The notes below the pieces were generated by a model. The model was not told where the DNA came from. It was given only the letters and a program-made list of their open reading frames with translations, and ran no database searches. Made by a program: the position numbers and the translations under genes. 64,000 bases of DNA from Salvia splendens (Eukaryota > Streptophyta > Magnoliopsida > Lamiales > Lamiaceae): contig NC_056041.1 of NCBI RefSeq assembly GCF_004379255.2, positions 14,787,559 through 14,851,558 of the forward strand, given 5' to 3'. The number at the start of each line of letters is the position of its first letter. Positions within the stretch are counted from its first letter, which is position 1. Positions 36,575-45,060 of this stretch are shown piece after piece.

Positions 36575-38480
36575 GAGCATCCATAATGGTTTTGGACAAG
36601 CAATAGCTCAGCCATAGCCTAGTCACAAATCATCAGCACTAAAAACTCCTCCTGCCACATCATCAGGACAAACAACTAGACAAACAATAGCCTAGCCATA
36701 ATATAGCCACAATAAACAAAATAATAAAAATAACAATCACACAAAATACGGACTTCAACTTACCACACAGATACGGGAAAATGCAATACTATTATTTAAA
36801 TAAAAAAAAGTACATTAAAAAAATTTACATAATTTTAAAAAAAACATAACTCCGTGCAGTCCTCCGCGCCCATAACTCTTCAATTAAATCCTTTTGGAGT
36901 CGAATATGAGCTTCTACTTGGCGCATGTCGGCATGTGCTTGGAGGCGGCCGACTTCATCGTGAGGTACCCCACTTCGTACGTTCGGGGCGGCCACGCCGT
37001 GGCTTGGACCGGCTTCATTATCGTCGTTGGCCCAACTAGTCAGTTGTACACCTTCATCTTCGACAATCATGTTGTGCATGATAATACAGGCTCACATTAT
37101 ATCAGCAACGCAGTCGACATGTCACAACCGCGTTGGACCCCTAATTGCCGCCCATCGAGACTGGAGCACACCAAATGCGCGCTCCACGTCCTTGCGCGCC
37201 GACTCTTGCCGTTCCGCAAAGTAGGTCTTCCTCTCATCTGATGCGCACCTGATCGTCTTCACAAAGACGGGCCACGTAGGGTATATCCCATCCGCCAAGT
37301 AGTATTCCATATCATGCTGGTTCCCGTTGGCGATAAAACTGATGGTCGGACCGACGTCCTGGCACTGCTCGTTGAAAAGGGGCGACGAGTTGAGGACGTT
37401 GTTCGACCCGACTACCCCAAAATATGCATGCCAAATTCACAGCCGGTAATCAGCTACGGTCTTGAGGATCATCGTGGGATTCTTTCCCTTGTAGCCGGTC
37501 GTGTAGAACCCCTTCCAGGCAGCGGGACAGTTCTTCCACTCCCAATGCATACAATCTATTATGCCGAACATACCCGGGAACCCATGTTTCTCCCCGTGCA
37601 TCTGCATCAGCTCCTGGCAGTCTTCGGGGGTAGGGCTTTGAAGGTACTGATCACGGAATATTTCAACCACGCCCTAACAGAAATACTTCATACATTCAAG
37701 GGCAGTCGTCTCACCGATGAGGAGGTACTAGTCCCACATGTCTGCCGCGCCTCCGTAGGCCAACTGCCTGATTGCCGCAGTGCACTTTTGAATAGGTGTG
37801 TGGCCGAGTTTGCCAGCCGCATCGTGCCTGAAGCGGAAATACAGATATCGACGGTCCAAAGCGTCAACAATACGCATAAACATGGTCATGCTCATCCTAA
37901 AACGCCGCCTGAAAAGGTTGGCGTTAAACCGCGGCTCCGTTGCGAAGTAGTCTTCATATAGCCGCTAATGTGCAGCTACGTGATCCCGCTCAATCACTGC
38001 TCGGCGGTGGACAACGGGTCCAGGTACCGCCGGCTGCAAGGCCCTCTGTAACAGCCGGTCTATCTCACGGGACGTATACGCCTCCAACGCTTCGTTCATT
38101 CACCGGTTGTAATCCTCAGCATCCCCACCACTACCACCACTACTACCACCCGCGCTACTCGTTTCGCGTTGTTGCTCTTGTATAGAAATTACGATAGAGA
38201 GAATACTCGTTAAAACAAGTGGTGCAAATGAAAATGACGTGTAAATCGCGTATATATAGTGTTTCGAAAATTAAATAAAAAAATAAAATCCGCTCGCCGG
38301 TCGGGAGCCTGCAATGGTGGACAACCGATCGGCAAGCGCATCGGCCAGAGGTCGGGAATAGGCGTGCGCTCGCCATTTTTTTCGCCGATTTGGCGCTCGC
38401 CGGCTGCAATGGTTCGGCGAGCGGACCGGCGAGCGCCAGGGATCGGCTAGTGGGTGGGCTCGCCGCCATTGTGGATGCTC
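36575..38480 (-). mobile_element. PIF/Harbinger element, family B, transposase only
   Basis: Inverted ends GAGCATCCATAATGG and GAGCATCCACAATGGCGG (reversed) with TAA at 36572-36574 and 38481-38483. The left 100 bp and the promoter/leader (about 38175-38270, CTCGTTAAAACAAGTGGTGC and a TATATATA box near 38253) match 30813-32851. The right end has repeated CGCTCGCC motifs. The only gene is a decayed transposase on the minus strand; there is no ORF1. Confidence 0.9.
36825..38162 (-). pseudogene. PIF/Harbinger DDE transposase, heavily mutated
   Basis: All parts are in one frame: EDYFATEPRFNANLFRRRF, FGIIDCMHWEWKNCP (first catalytic Asp), YYLADGIYPTW, RKDVERAFGVLQ (catalytic Glu) and the tail MIVEDEG to EELWAR. 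About seven in-frame stops interrupt it; three (near 38098, 37441 and 37127) stand where relatives have Trp, TGG changed to TGA. The second catalytic Asp is missing: GSNNVLNSSPLF lacks three residues found in GANNDLNV of the related copy. Comparison with the leader of the ORF1 element suggests that the start codon (38160-38162) is now ACG. It cannot make active transposase. Confidence 0.9.
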
Positions 38481-38597
38481 TAAGCAGCCCGAAGCATTTT
38501 TTTATTTGAATATTTAAATAAATAAAAAATTGGGAAAACCTTCATTTCATTTATAAAATTAATACATTACAATGCGAATTAAAAAAAATACGCAAAC

Positions 38598-38910
38598 TCA
38601 GCGACGACGGTTACGGGCCCACACTTCTTCAATCATGTCGTTCATTAGCTGAGCATGGTCTTGTTGGTTGCGCATTGAGGCCAGTCTAGATAGACCCTCA
38701 TTGAAGCCCGTCGGTAATCCTCGAGCGAGGGGCGCGGTTGCCGTGATGGAGGAGCTAGATGCACCTTCATCATCGGTCCAATCGGTGATTCTCTCACCTT
38801 CATGTTCGACTATCATGCTCCCAATCGGTAATTTGAATGGCTGCATTTAAGGCTTGAGTCAAGGTCGGACTACCGCCCTCCGAGGAACTCCGGTCGTCGT
38901 CGTGGTTCAT
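38598..38910 (-). pseudogene. Transposase C-terminal remnant fused to a new N-terminus
   Basis: From ATG 38910 the frame reads MNHDDDRSSSEGGSPTLTQ, probably the original N-terminus. After a deletion and phase change it continues with the transposase tail: MIVEHEGERITDWTDDEG to MIEEVWARNRRR and stop at 38598. The catalytic core is gone. The tail aligns with MIVEDEG...IEELWAR of the transposase at 36825. Confidence 0.7.
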
Positions 38911-39214
38911 TTGGGTTTGTGAGAGATGGAGAAATGTGAGATGCGAGAAATGTTCGTATGAAAAATAGAATGAGAAACGAGGTTTAATAAATAGACAAAA
39001 TTCGAAAAAAAAACAAAAACAAGTTGCATCGTCCGCGTCGCCCACGGTGGGCGGACGATGGTGCGGATGATGCCATATCGTCCGCGCTTCCTCTGCGGAC
39101 TATCTGTCGGGCGAGGACGACGCATCGTCCATCGTCCGCGCACCCACAGTGGCGGGCGATGGCGCGCCCGAGGCATCGGGCGGTCTATCGTCCGCCCTAC
39201 TGTGGGTGCCCTTA

Positions 39215-40080
39215 GAATAATCACACGCTTTAATAGTTCAAAAAGGAATTAACGAAATTTTATTATCTTGTATACTACTGTGACAAAAAACATAAAGAAT
39301 AGTTAGTTCATATTTAGGTCGTTTAGTTGCGGAGTCAATTAGAAATAAGCTCTTTTGATTAATACTTTCATGGAGTATTATAATACTCCTACTACTTTGT
39401 AAATTGTTTATGATATGATTTTTGGTTGACTTTTTATCTTGCACGTTTATAATCATTTTTATATCACGCACAAAATCGATCCAGCTGTTTAATACTAAAT
39501 GTAACTATTTTATATCTATATTTTAAGGTAAACATATTAACAAATTAAGCTCTAACTTTTAAACCGAGTTCATAATAAAGTCACGGCTATAGGAATCAGG
39601 CTCATTTTGCTTAGGTGACAAGTTGGAAATCCGCATCGTTATTTCATAGATTCTCTCAATTATTTCACTTTGGTAAAAAATGTATGAATTCAACACTTCG
39701 AAAAAGGACATGAACTGAAGAATCAATCGAATTACTGTGCATTTTAAATAATAATTTGTATGTCAATTAGGCAAATATAACCCGAATTTTTATGAAATCG
39801 AGATATCGACTAGGTGTAACGGGCTAGATTTTGGTTATGAGAGTATAATTGGGAAATGATAAAAAAGATTAGGTATAATTGTTAATGTGCTTATGTTAGA
39901 ACATAAATGTAAGAAATCATAAATATTAGTAGAACATTAAATTATAGTATCTACCATTCTAAAATTAAGCGAATTTGTTTTTATTTCACCACAACTAATA
40001 AATTCATTTACTACAATATCACAAAGTACATGTGATTACATGGGTAGTTGATGACAAAATAGAAAATAATGATACAGCAC
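39215..40080. other. Intergenic, nothing recognised
   Basis: AT-rich spacer between two Harbinger elements of family C, with no gene or repeat. Confidence 0.5.
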
Positions 40081-40083
40081 TAA

Positions 40084-41752
40084 GGGCATCAGCAGTGGGG
40101 CGCCCTAAGGCGCGCCACGTCATCAGTTTTATCCTCCTTCCCCCACCTGCAGTGGGGCGCCCTAAGGCGCGCCTTATGGCGCGCCACATCATCATTTTAC
40201 TGTTTTGTTTAATTAATTTAAATGTTTTCAAATAACAAGTAACGAGTAAATAAAAAGCGTCTAAATAACAAATGACGACGCATTAATAAAAAAAAGTTAC
40301 ACCATTCAACTTACAAAAAAAAAACAACTAAGTCGGTGCAATTCACAACTTCCACGCAGCTCATCGATTAACGCCCGGAGATATTCGCCTTCGTAGGGGT
40401 CGGTACACTTCTTGAGGGCCTTGTGCGTCTGCAATAACGTCCTCGCCATTGACGTTGTTGCCAACGACTCAAACGCGGTGGCCGTCTGGGTCGGGAGCGT
40501 TTCCGGGAACGGAGATGGGTTTGCAGCGGTCGAGGATGAGGTCGCGGCCGCCTTCCCCTTGGCTTTCGCAGCCTTGACGCCGGGAGGACGCCGGTGTGCC
40601 GGAACTCCCTTCATCCACGTACGTCCGGTTGAGGTCAACCGGGTGATTGCCGCTGCCGCTGCTCGTGTAATCACCAGCTTCGTTAGTCTTCGTCCTCTTC
40701 GGCGCACCAGTGTGCAGAATTCCACCTTGGAACTTCTGCTTGTCCCTCAAGAGCGCCCAGATGGCCTCGTGCTTGAAGTCGTCGTACATCGACCGGTACG
40801 ACAACAGCGCTTTAGCGCGCACGTTGCTCAAGCTCTCGCCGCTCCCCTGTGCCCGCGTGAACTTCTCGAACTCCGCCGCGTACAAGTTCACTTGCTTCTT
40901 CACTTGATCCCAGTGCTTGCGGAGTTGCTCACGTTTGCGCTTGTACGCGGTCGGCGGCTTGGCCTCATTGTAGAGGCCGACGATGGGCTCCCAGTACGCG
41001 ACCTGCCTCTGGTTGTTCGCGAAAATCGGGTCTTCCGATATATCTACTCAACACCGGGCCAATATGAGGGTTTCGTCGTCGGTGTAGTTCGTACGACCGA
41101 GGGCGTACTCATCGTAATTTCTGGGAGGCGGCAACTTCTGCGCCCGCTGCCGATTCCGCTTCTTTTTGGCTGGGGCGGAAGCGGTGGCGGCGTGTTCGGG
41201 ATCGGCCGTTGCGGCGTCACGGCGGGAGGGAGCGCTTGGTCGGTTTGGAGACGGCTCCATATCAGACAACCCGTACGATTCCGTACTGAAATCGGGATCG
41301 TACTGGGTGTCGGCGTCGAACGAACGATATTCGCAGGGTTCTGTACCCGGCCAACGCGCCTCTCCGCTAAACATAGGACTATTGGGACTTGAATCCATTT
41401 CGTAGTAATTATGTAAATGTAATAAGTTTCGAAAGTGAAATCGTTAAATGAAATTACAAATGAACTCTATTTATAAAAAACGAAACCGCGTGCCATCGCC
41501 CGCGTCGATCGTCCGCGTAGCCCACAGTGGGCCGGACGATGGCGCGGACGATGGCCTATCGTCCGCGTAGGCCGTATTGAGGCGGACGATGGCGCGGACG
41601 ATGGGCATCGTCTGCGCTATACTCCGCGCCCTTAGTATAGGGCGCGACGATCTTCCGCGGCCTATGTCACGCACCCGCAATAGGGCGGACGATGGCGGCG
41701 CGGACGATGCGCGCCATCGGGCGTGCCATCGTCCGCCCCATTGCGGATGGCC
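40084..41752 (-). mobile_element. PIF/Harbinger element, family C, ORF1 only
   Basis: Ends GGGCATCAGCAGTGGGGCG and (reversed) GGCCATCCGCAATGGGGCG with TAA at 40081-40083 and 41753-41755. The right 250 bp hold at least eight CGTCCGC/GCGGACGATGG motifs in both orientations, likely binding sites. Both ends match the interrupted element 36481-39211. The sole gene is ORF1 on the minus strand. Confidence 0.92.
40306..41398 (-). pseudogene. Harbinger ORF1 (Myb/SANT-like), one stop and one frame shift
   Basis: Starts at ATG 41398 (MDSSPNSPMFSGEARWPG). The region NYTDDETLILARC begins the SANT-like domain and is cut by TGA at about 41046, where related proteins have Trp (ARCW); the same frame continues with VDISEDPIFANNQRQ and the NAM-associated-like part LLSYRSMYDDFKHEAIWALL. 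Near 40600 a one-base change shifts the phase to the Ala/Lys-rich tail, which ends at 40306. Damage is slight. Confidence 0.85.
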
Positions 41753-41755
41753 TAA

Positions 41756-42500
41756 ATAATTCGAGTTTTTTCTAATAAAAAAGTCCCTGAAAGCGATGTT
41801 AGTTAACATGATTTATTTTGCAGGGATGGATAATGATAAGATTAAGTGATGATAGCTATTTAAATCACATGTTTTGTTCAAATTCTCATAAGATTAATCA
41901 TTCTTGGGAACATAATAGTATTAAAATTTCAATTTTGATCAATTATCTCATGTATGTATTTATTGAAGTCTTGGTGATTCTCATAATAATGTTATTTTAT
42001 AACCTAATCAAATTAATTGTTTCGTACACATAATGAATAATTAAAAAAGTTTTAAACCATGTAATTTGTAATTTTTATAGATCTAATTAGAATTTGATCA
42101 AAATTTATGATTAATAACTATTATTCTTAAAGTTTAGTATTTTTCCATTCGTATATAGATAATGTAAGATTTAAAAATGTAATGAAAAACGAGCGGATAT
42201 TAGTTAATAGTACTAATAATGATTCTATTTTATAAGTAATAAAATCTAAGTAAAACATGAATATATTTATTAAATTATTAACAAAAGAAATAAGAAATTT
42301 AACGGTAATTCCAATTGACGATACGAGATAGTTGAGGAAAGAGGGACTTATATTATTATCTACTACTACTAATATTAATTAATAGGAGTAATAAAATAAA
42401 CATGGAAAAGCAAAACATTAGGTCCCATAATGGTATACCTAAAATACCCTTACCTTATCTGTTGATGATCAAGTCTCTTCTCCCACCCTTAAATGCCATC
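41756..42500. other. Former upstream region of the PIP2 gene
   Basis: AT-rich. The last 100 bases (about 42400-42508) joined the aquaporin leader directly before the hAT insertion, and so probably contain its original core promoter. No gene is present. Confidence 0.45.
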
Positions 42501-42728
42501 ACCACCACCTGTGCGGCACCGATACGGATACGCGTATCGGTATCCGAAGGATACGGATACGCGGATACGGCTCTTTCCCAAACAACCCGATACGCGGATA
42601 CGTTTTAACTATTTTTTTTAATAAATAATAATAGTGCAAAATAAATTACAAAATAGATATTCTAATTCAACATAGAGACATTAAAGGTCTATTACACTCA
42701 AAATAACATGATAGCAGCAGGTTCTAAA

Positions 42729-43211
42729 TTAGGAAATAATTGCTCTAACAATTAAAGCATCCAAGTGCTTGCGGTCTTGCAATGCCCATGATTTTTCCAA
42801 TTGAGAAACAGGCCCCCTCTTGGTCCTCTTGCTGTTGTCTGAAGGAGCTACAGGCAAAGAAACAGTGCATGCCTTTGATCTTTCCAATAGCTCCTTACAC
42901 TTTTCCACTTCCCTCCTCATGTCACTCAGCATTTCAAATGAAACATTTGGACATGTCTTAATCCCCTGTCTTAATTTTTGCAGCAAATGAGCTTCAACTC
43001 TTGTATAGCTAGTGCTTTTTGAAAATGGACAATAGTTGCATCTCCATAATATATTTCCTCCACCAGGTTTAGGCTTCTCTAGAATGGTGACATGATCCCA
43101 CAATGGAGCCCTGATATCAGTTATTTGTCTGGACCCAGATCCAACACTAGAACTAGCAGCAGAACTAGCACTAGAACTAGCAGCAGTAGCACTCAGATTT
43201 GGAGATGCCAT
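42729..43211 (-). CDS. Truncated hAT transposase, BED zinc finger
   Basis: ATG 43211 (MASPNLSATAASSS) opens a 160-codon frame without stops. After a Ser/Ala stretch come APLWDHVTIL and WRCNYC...RVEAHLLQKLRQGIKTC, the BED zinc finger typical of plant hAT transposases (CxxC, HLL and a following GIxxC). The hAT dimerisation domain and catalytic region are missing; the frame ends 480 bp after the start. It could encode a DNA-binding repressor of transposition if expressed, but this is inference. It is transcribed away from the aquaporin. Confidence 0.8.
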   Translation of the reverse strand: MASPNLSATAASSSASSAASSSVGSGSRQITDIRAPLWDHVTILEKPKPGGGNILWRCNYCPFSKSTSYTRVEAHLLQKLRQGIKTCPNVSFEMLSDMRREVEKCKELLERSKACTVSLPVAPSDNSKRTKRGPVSQLEKSWALQDRKHLDALIVRAIIS

Positions 43212-43679
43212 ACTGCTGAAATTATAATTGAATTGAATTGGGGGAGCAAAAAACTGAATTATAACATAGAAAAGCGATGGCAAAAATAGATACATAAAAC
43301 GAAAAATCTAAAAAAAAAAGCATACCGAATCTATGGAGGCGGGGAGTTTTTGACCTAGCTGCGGCTTTCTCAATTGTGTGGAATCTTATATTGTATAGAG
43401 CATCATTATTTATAGAGCTAGATTTGTTCATCCAGCTGCAATGGGCTACATCACAAATGGGCTTTTTGGTCCAGCCCGTTAATTCTATCGGGCCGGCTCC
43501 TTTAGATGGGCTTTAAACTGGGCCGTATCCACCGAGATACGTATCGAATCTGAGGTTTCCCGGCCCAATACGGCCCATCCCGCGGATACGCCCAGGATAC
43601 GTATCCGTCGCGTATCCGTCGCGTATCGGTATCGGATACGTATCCGATACGCGATACGGCAACAAAGTGAAGTATCCGT

Positions 43680-43688
43680 GTTATATAG
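43680..43688 (+). promoter_or_regulatory. Candidate TATA box of PIP2 at the hAT terminus
   Basis: GTTATATAG forms the last bases of the hAT element, 65-73 bp before the aquaporin ATG. With initiation about 30 bp downstream, the leader would be about 35-40 nt and contain the GA repeat before the ATG. No other TATA-like sequence lies in the remaining 56 bp. Confidence 0.45.
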
Positions 43689-43752
43689 ACCACCACACTC
43701 AGCTCAGCCGCACAAACAAAAAACAAACTAGAGAGAGAGAGAGAGCTGAGAT

Positions 43753-45060
43753 ATGACGAAAGAAGTTAGCGAAGAAGCCGCTTCCCACGGCAAGGACTAC
43801 GTGGACCCTCCTCCAGCCGCCATCATCGGCGCAGATGAGCTCAAGCTCTGGTCCTTCTACAGAGCTCTCATCGCCGAGTTCATCGCCACCCTCCTCTTCC
43901 TCTACGTCACCGTCGCCACCGTCATCGGCCACAAGAAGACCAACGCCCTCGACCAATGCGACGGCGTCGGCCTCCTCGGCATTGCCTGGGCCTTCGGCGG
44001 CATGATCTTCATCCTCGTCTACTGCACCGCCGGAATTTCAGGTTATAATTTAATTCAACAAAAGACCTAATTTTGCCCCCAATTTCTTTTTTCCTCACCT
44101 TTTGTGCTGTTTTTGTTAAAATTCTTAATATCTTGTCCCACGTCGACTTGGTAACGATATTAGTTCACTTATAAGGCCTTTTAAGGGGTGAATGACTCAT
44201 TTCTAATTTGGTATCAGAGTGGGTCCATGTCGATGATGATTTTATAATGATCCTAGTTCACCTGTAAAAGTGTGGATAACCTTCTCCCTTATGACCCCTT
44301 TTAAGGAGTAAGTGACCCATTTCTAATAGTTTCCAGGTGGTCACATTAACCCCGCGGTGACGTTCGGGCTGTTCCTGGCGAGGAAGGTGTCGCTAATTAG
44401 GGCTGTTTCGTACATCGTGTCGCAGTGCTTGGGCGCAATCTGCGGCGTGGGGCTGGTGAAGGCGTTCATGAAGGGGCCGTACAACAGACTCGGTGGCGGC
44501 GCCAACACCGTCGCGGACGGGTACAACACTGGCACAGCGCTCGGAGCTGAGATCATTGGCACCTTCGTGCTCGTTTACACCGTCTTCTCCGCCACTGACC
44601 CCAAGAGAAACGCGCGTGACTCTCACATCCCGGTACGTCACTGTTTCTTCAGTGAGGAATTTCATTTTTGTGCCGTGACAATTTCGAATTAATTGCTTTT
44701 TCTGCTTTCTAGGTTTTGGCTCCGCTTCCAATCGGATTTGCTGTGTTCATGGTGCATTTGGCGACAATCCCCATCACCGGAACTGGAATCAACCCGGCGA
44801 GGAGCTTCGGCGCCGCCGTGATCTACGGCCACAAGAAGTCGTGGGACGACCACGTAAGTAGTTGATTATTGTTTGTGGTATAAATGCAATAGACTTGTCT
44901 AGGGTTTTTAGCTGATTTATGGAGTTGTGAAATTTTGCAGTGGATTTTCTGGGTGGGACCGATGGTTGGAGCGCTGGCGGCGGCGATCTACCACCAGTTC
45001 GTGTTGAGGGCCGGCGCGGTGAAGGCGTTGGGGTCGTTCAGGAGCAATCCGACCAACTAA
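43753..45060 (+). CDS. PIP2: Plasma-membrane intrinsic protein aquaporin, PIP2 type
   Basis: Four exons: 43753-44041, 44337-44632, 44713-44853 and 44941-45060; all introns are GT-AG and the total is 281 residues, normal for PIP2. The six-helix channel has NPA motifs at 101-103 ([10 protein letters not shown]) and 222-224 (GINPARSFG). The selectivity filter is Phe81, His210, Thr219 and Arg225, as in water-selective PIPs. Regulatory positions known from spinach PIP2;1 are kept at the same numbers: Ser115 in loop B, His193 in loop D (cytosolic pH gating) and Ser274 at the C-terminus (SFRSNPTN). The short N-terminus (MTKEVSEE) places it in PIP2, not PIP1. PIP2s carry water, and often hydrogen peroxide, across the plasma membrane. 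A TRIM lies in intron 1 and a hAT element directly upstream. Confidence 0.97.
44114..44328 (+). mobile_element. TRIM retroelement in PIP2 intron 1
   Basis: LTR-like TGTTAAAATTCTTAATATCT to TTTCTAAT, then TGGTATCAGAG (44209-44219), the initiator tRNA-Met binding site, then GGTCCATGTCGATGATGATT and the 3' half of a second LTR ending TTTCTAATA at 44328. The 5' half of LTR 2 is deleted. It is the same family and orientation as 33431-33733. It fills most of the 295-bp intron, ending 8 bp before the acceptor AG. Confidence 0.8.

Larger units (their letters stand above)
36481..39211 (-). mobile_element. PIF/Harbinger element, family C, transposase remnant, interrupted
   Basis: TTA flanks both ends (36478-36480 and 39212-39214). 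The left part (36481-36574, GGGCAGCATTGGGGTGCCC, CACCTGCAGTAGGGTGCCC) matches the left end of 40084-41752. The right part (38484-39211, with repeated CATCGTCCGCG) matches its right end. The interval 36575-38480 is a separate element inserted at a TAA. Without it the outer element is about 0.8 kb and codes only for a remnant of transposase. Confidence 0.7.
42509..43688 (-). mobile_element. hAT element with BED zinc-finger gene, next to PIP2
   Basis: ACCACCAC flanks both ends (42501-42508 and 43689-43696), an 8-bp target duplication. The ends align as CTRTRYRRCACSGATAC. Both subterminal regions (42515-42605 and 43530-43670) are dense arrays of GATACG/CGTATC. The minus-strand gene codes only for the N-terminal part of a hAT transposase, so the element is a deletion derivative. 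It lies 64 bp upstream of the aquaporin ATG. Confidence 0.85.

Noticed and set aside
37314..37961. Plus-strand open frame of 215 codons
   Set aside because: It is the antisense shadow of the decayed transposase; the catalytic motifs read on the minus strand.
40412..41392. Plus-strand open frame of 326 codons
   Set aside because: It lies antisense to the family C ORF1, whose SANT-like residues are on the minus strand. It has no recognisable domain.
43699..43956. Minus-strand open frame over aquaporin exon 1
   Set aside because: Antisense shadow of PIP2; no domain and no promoter.
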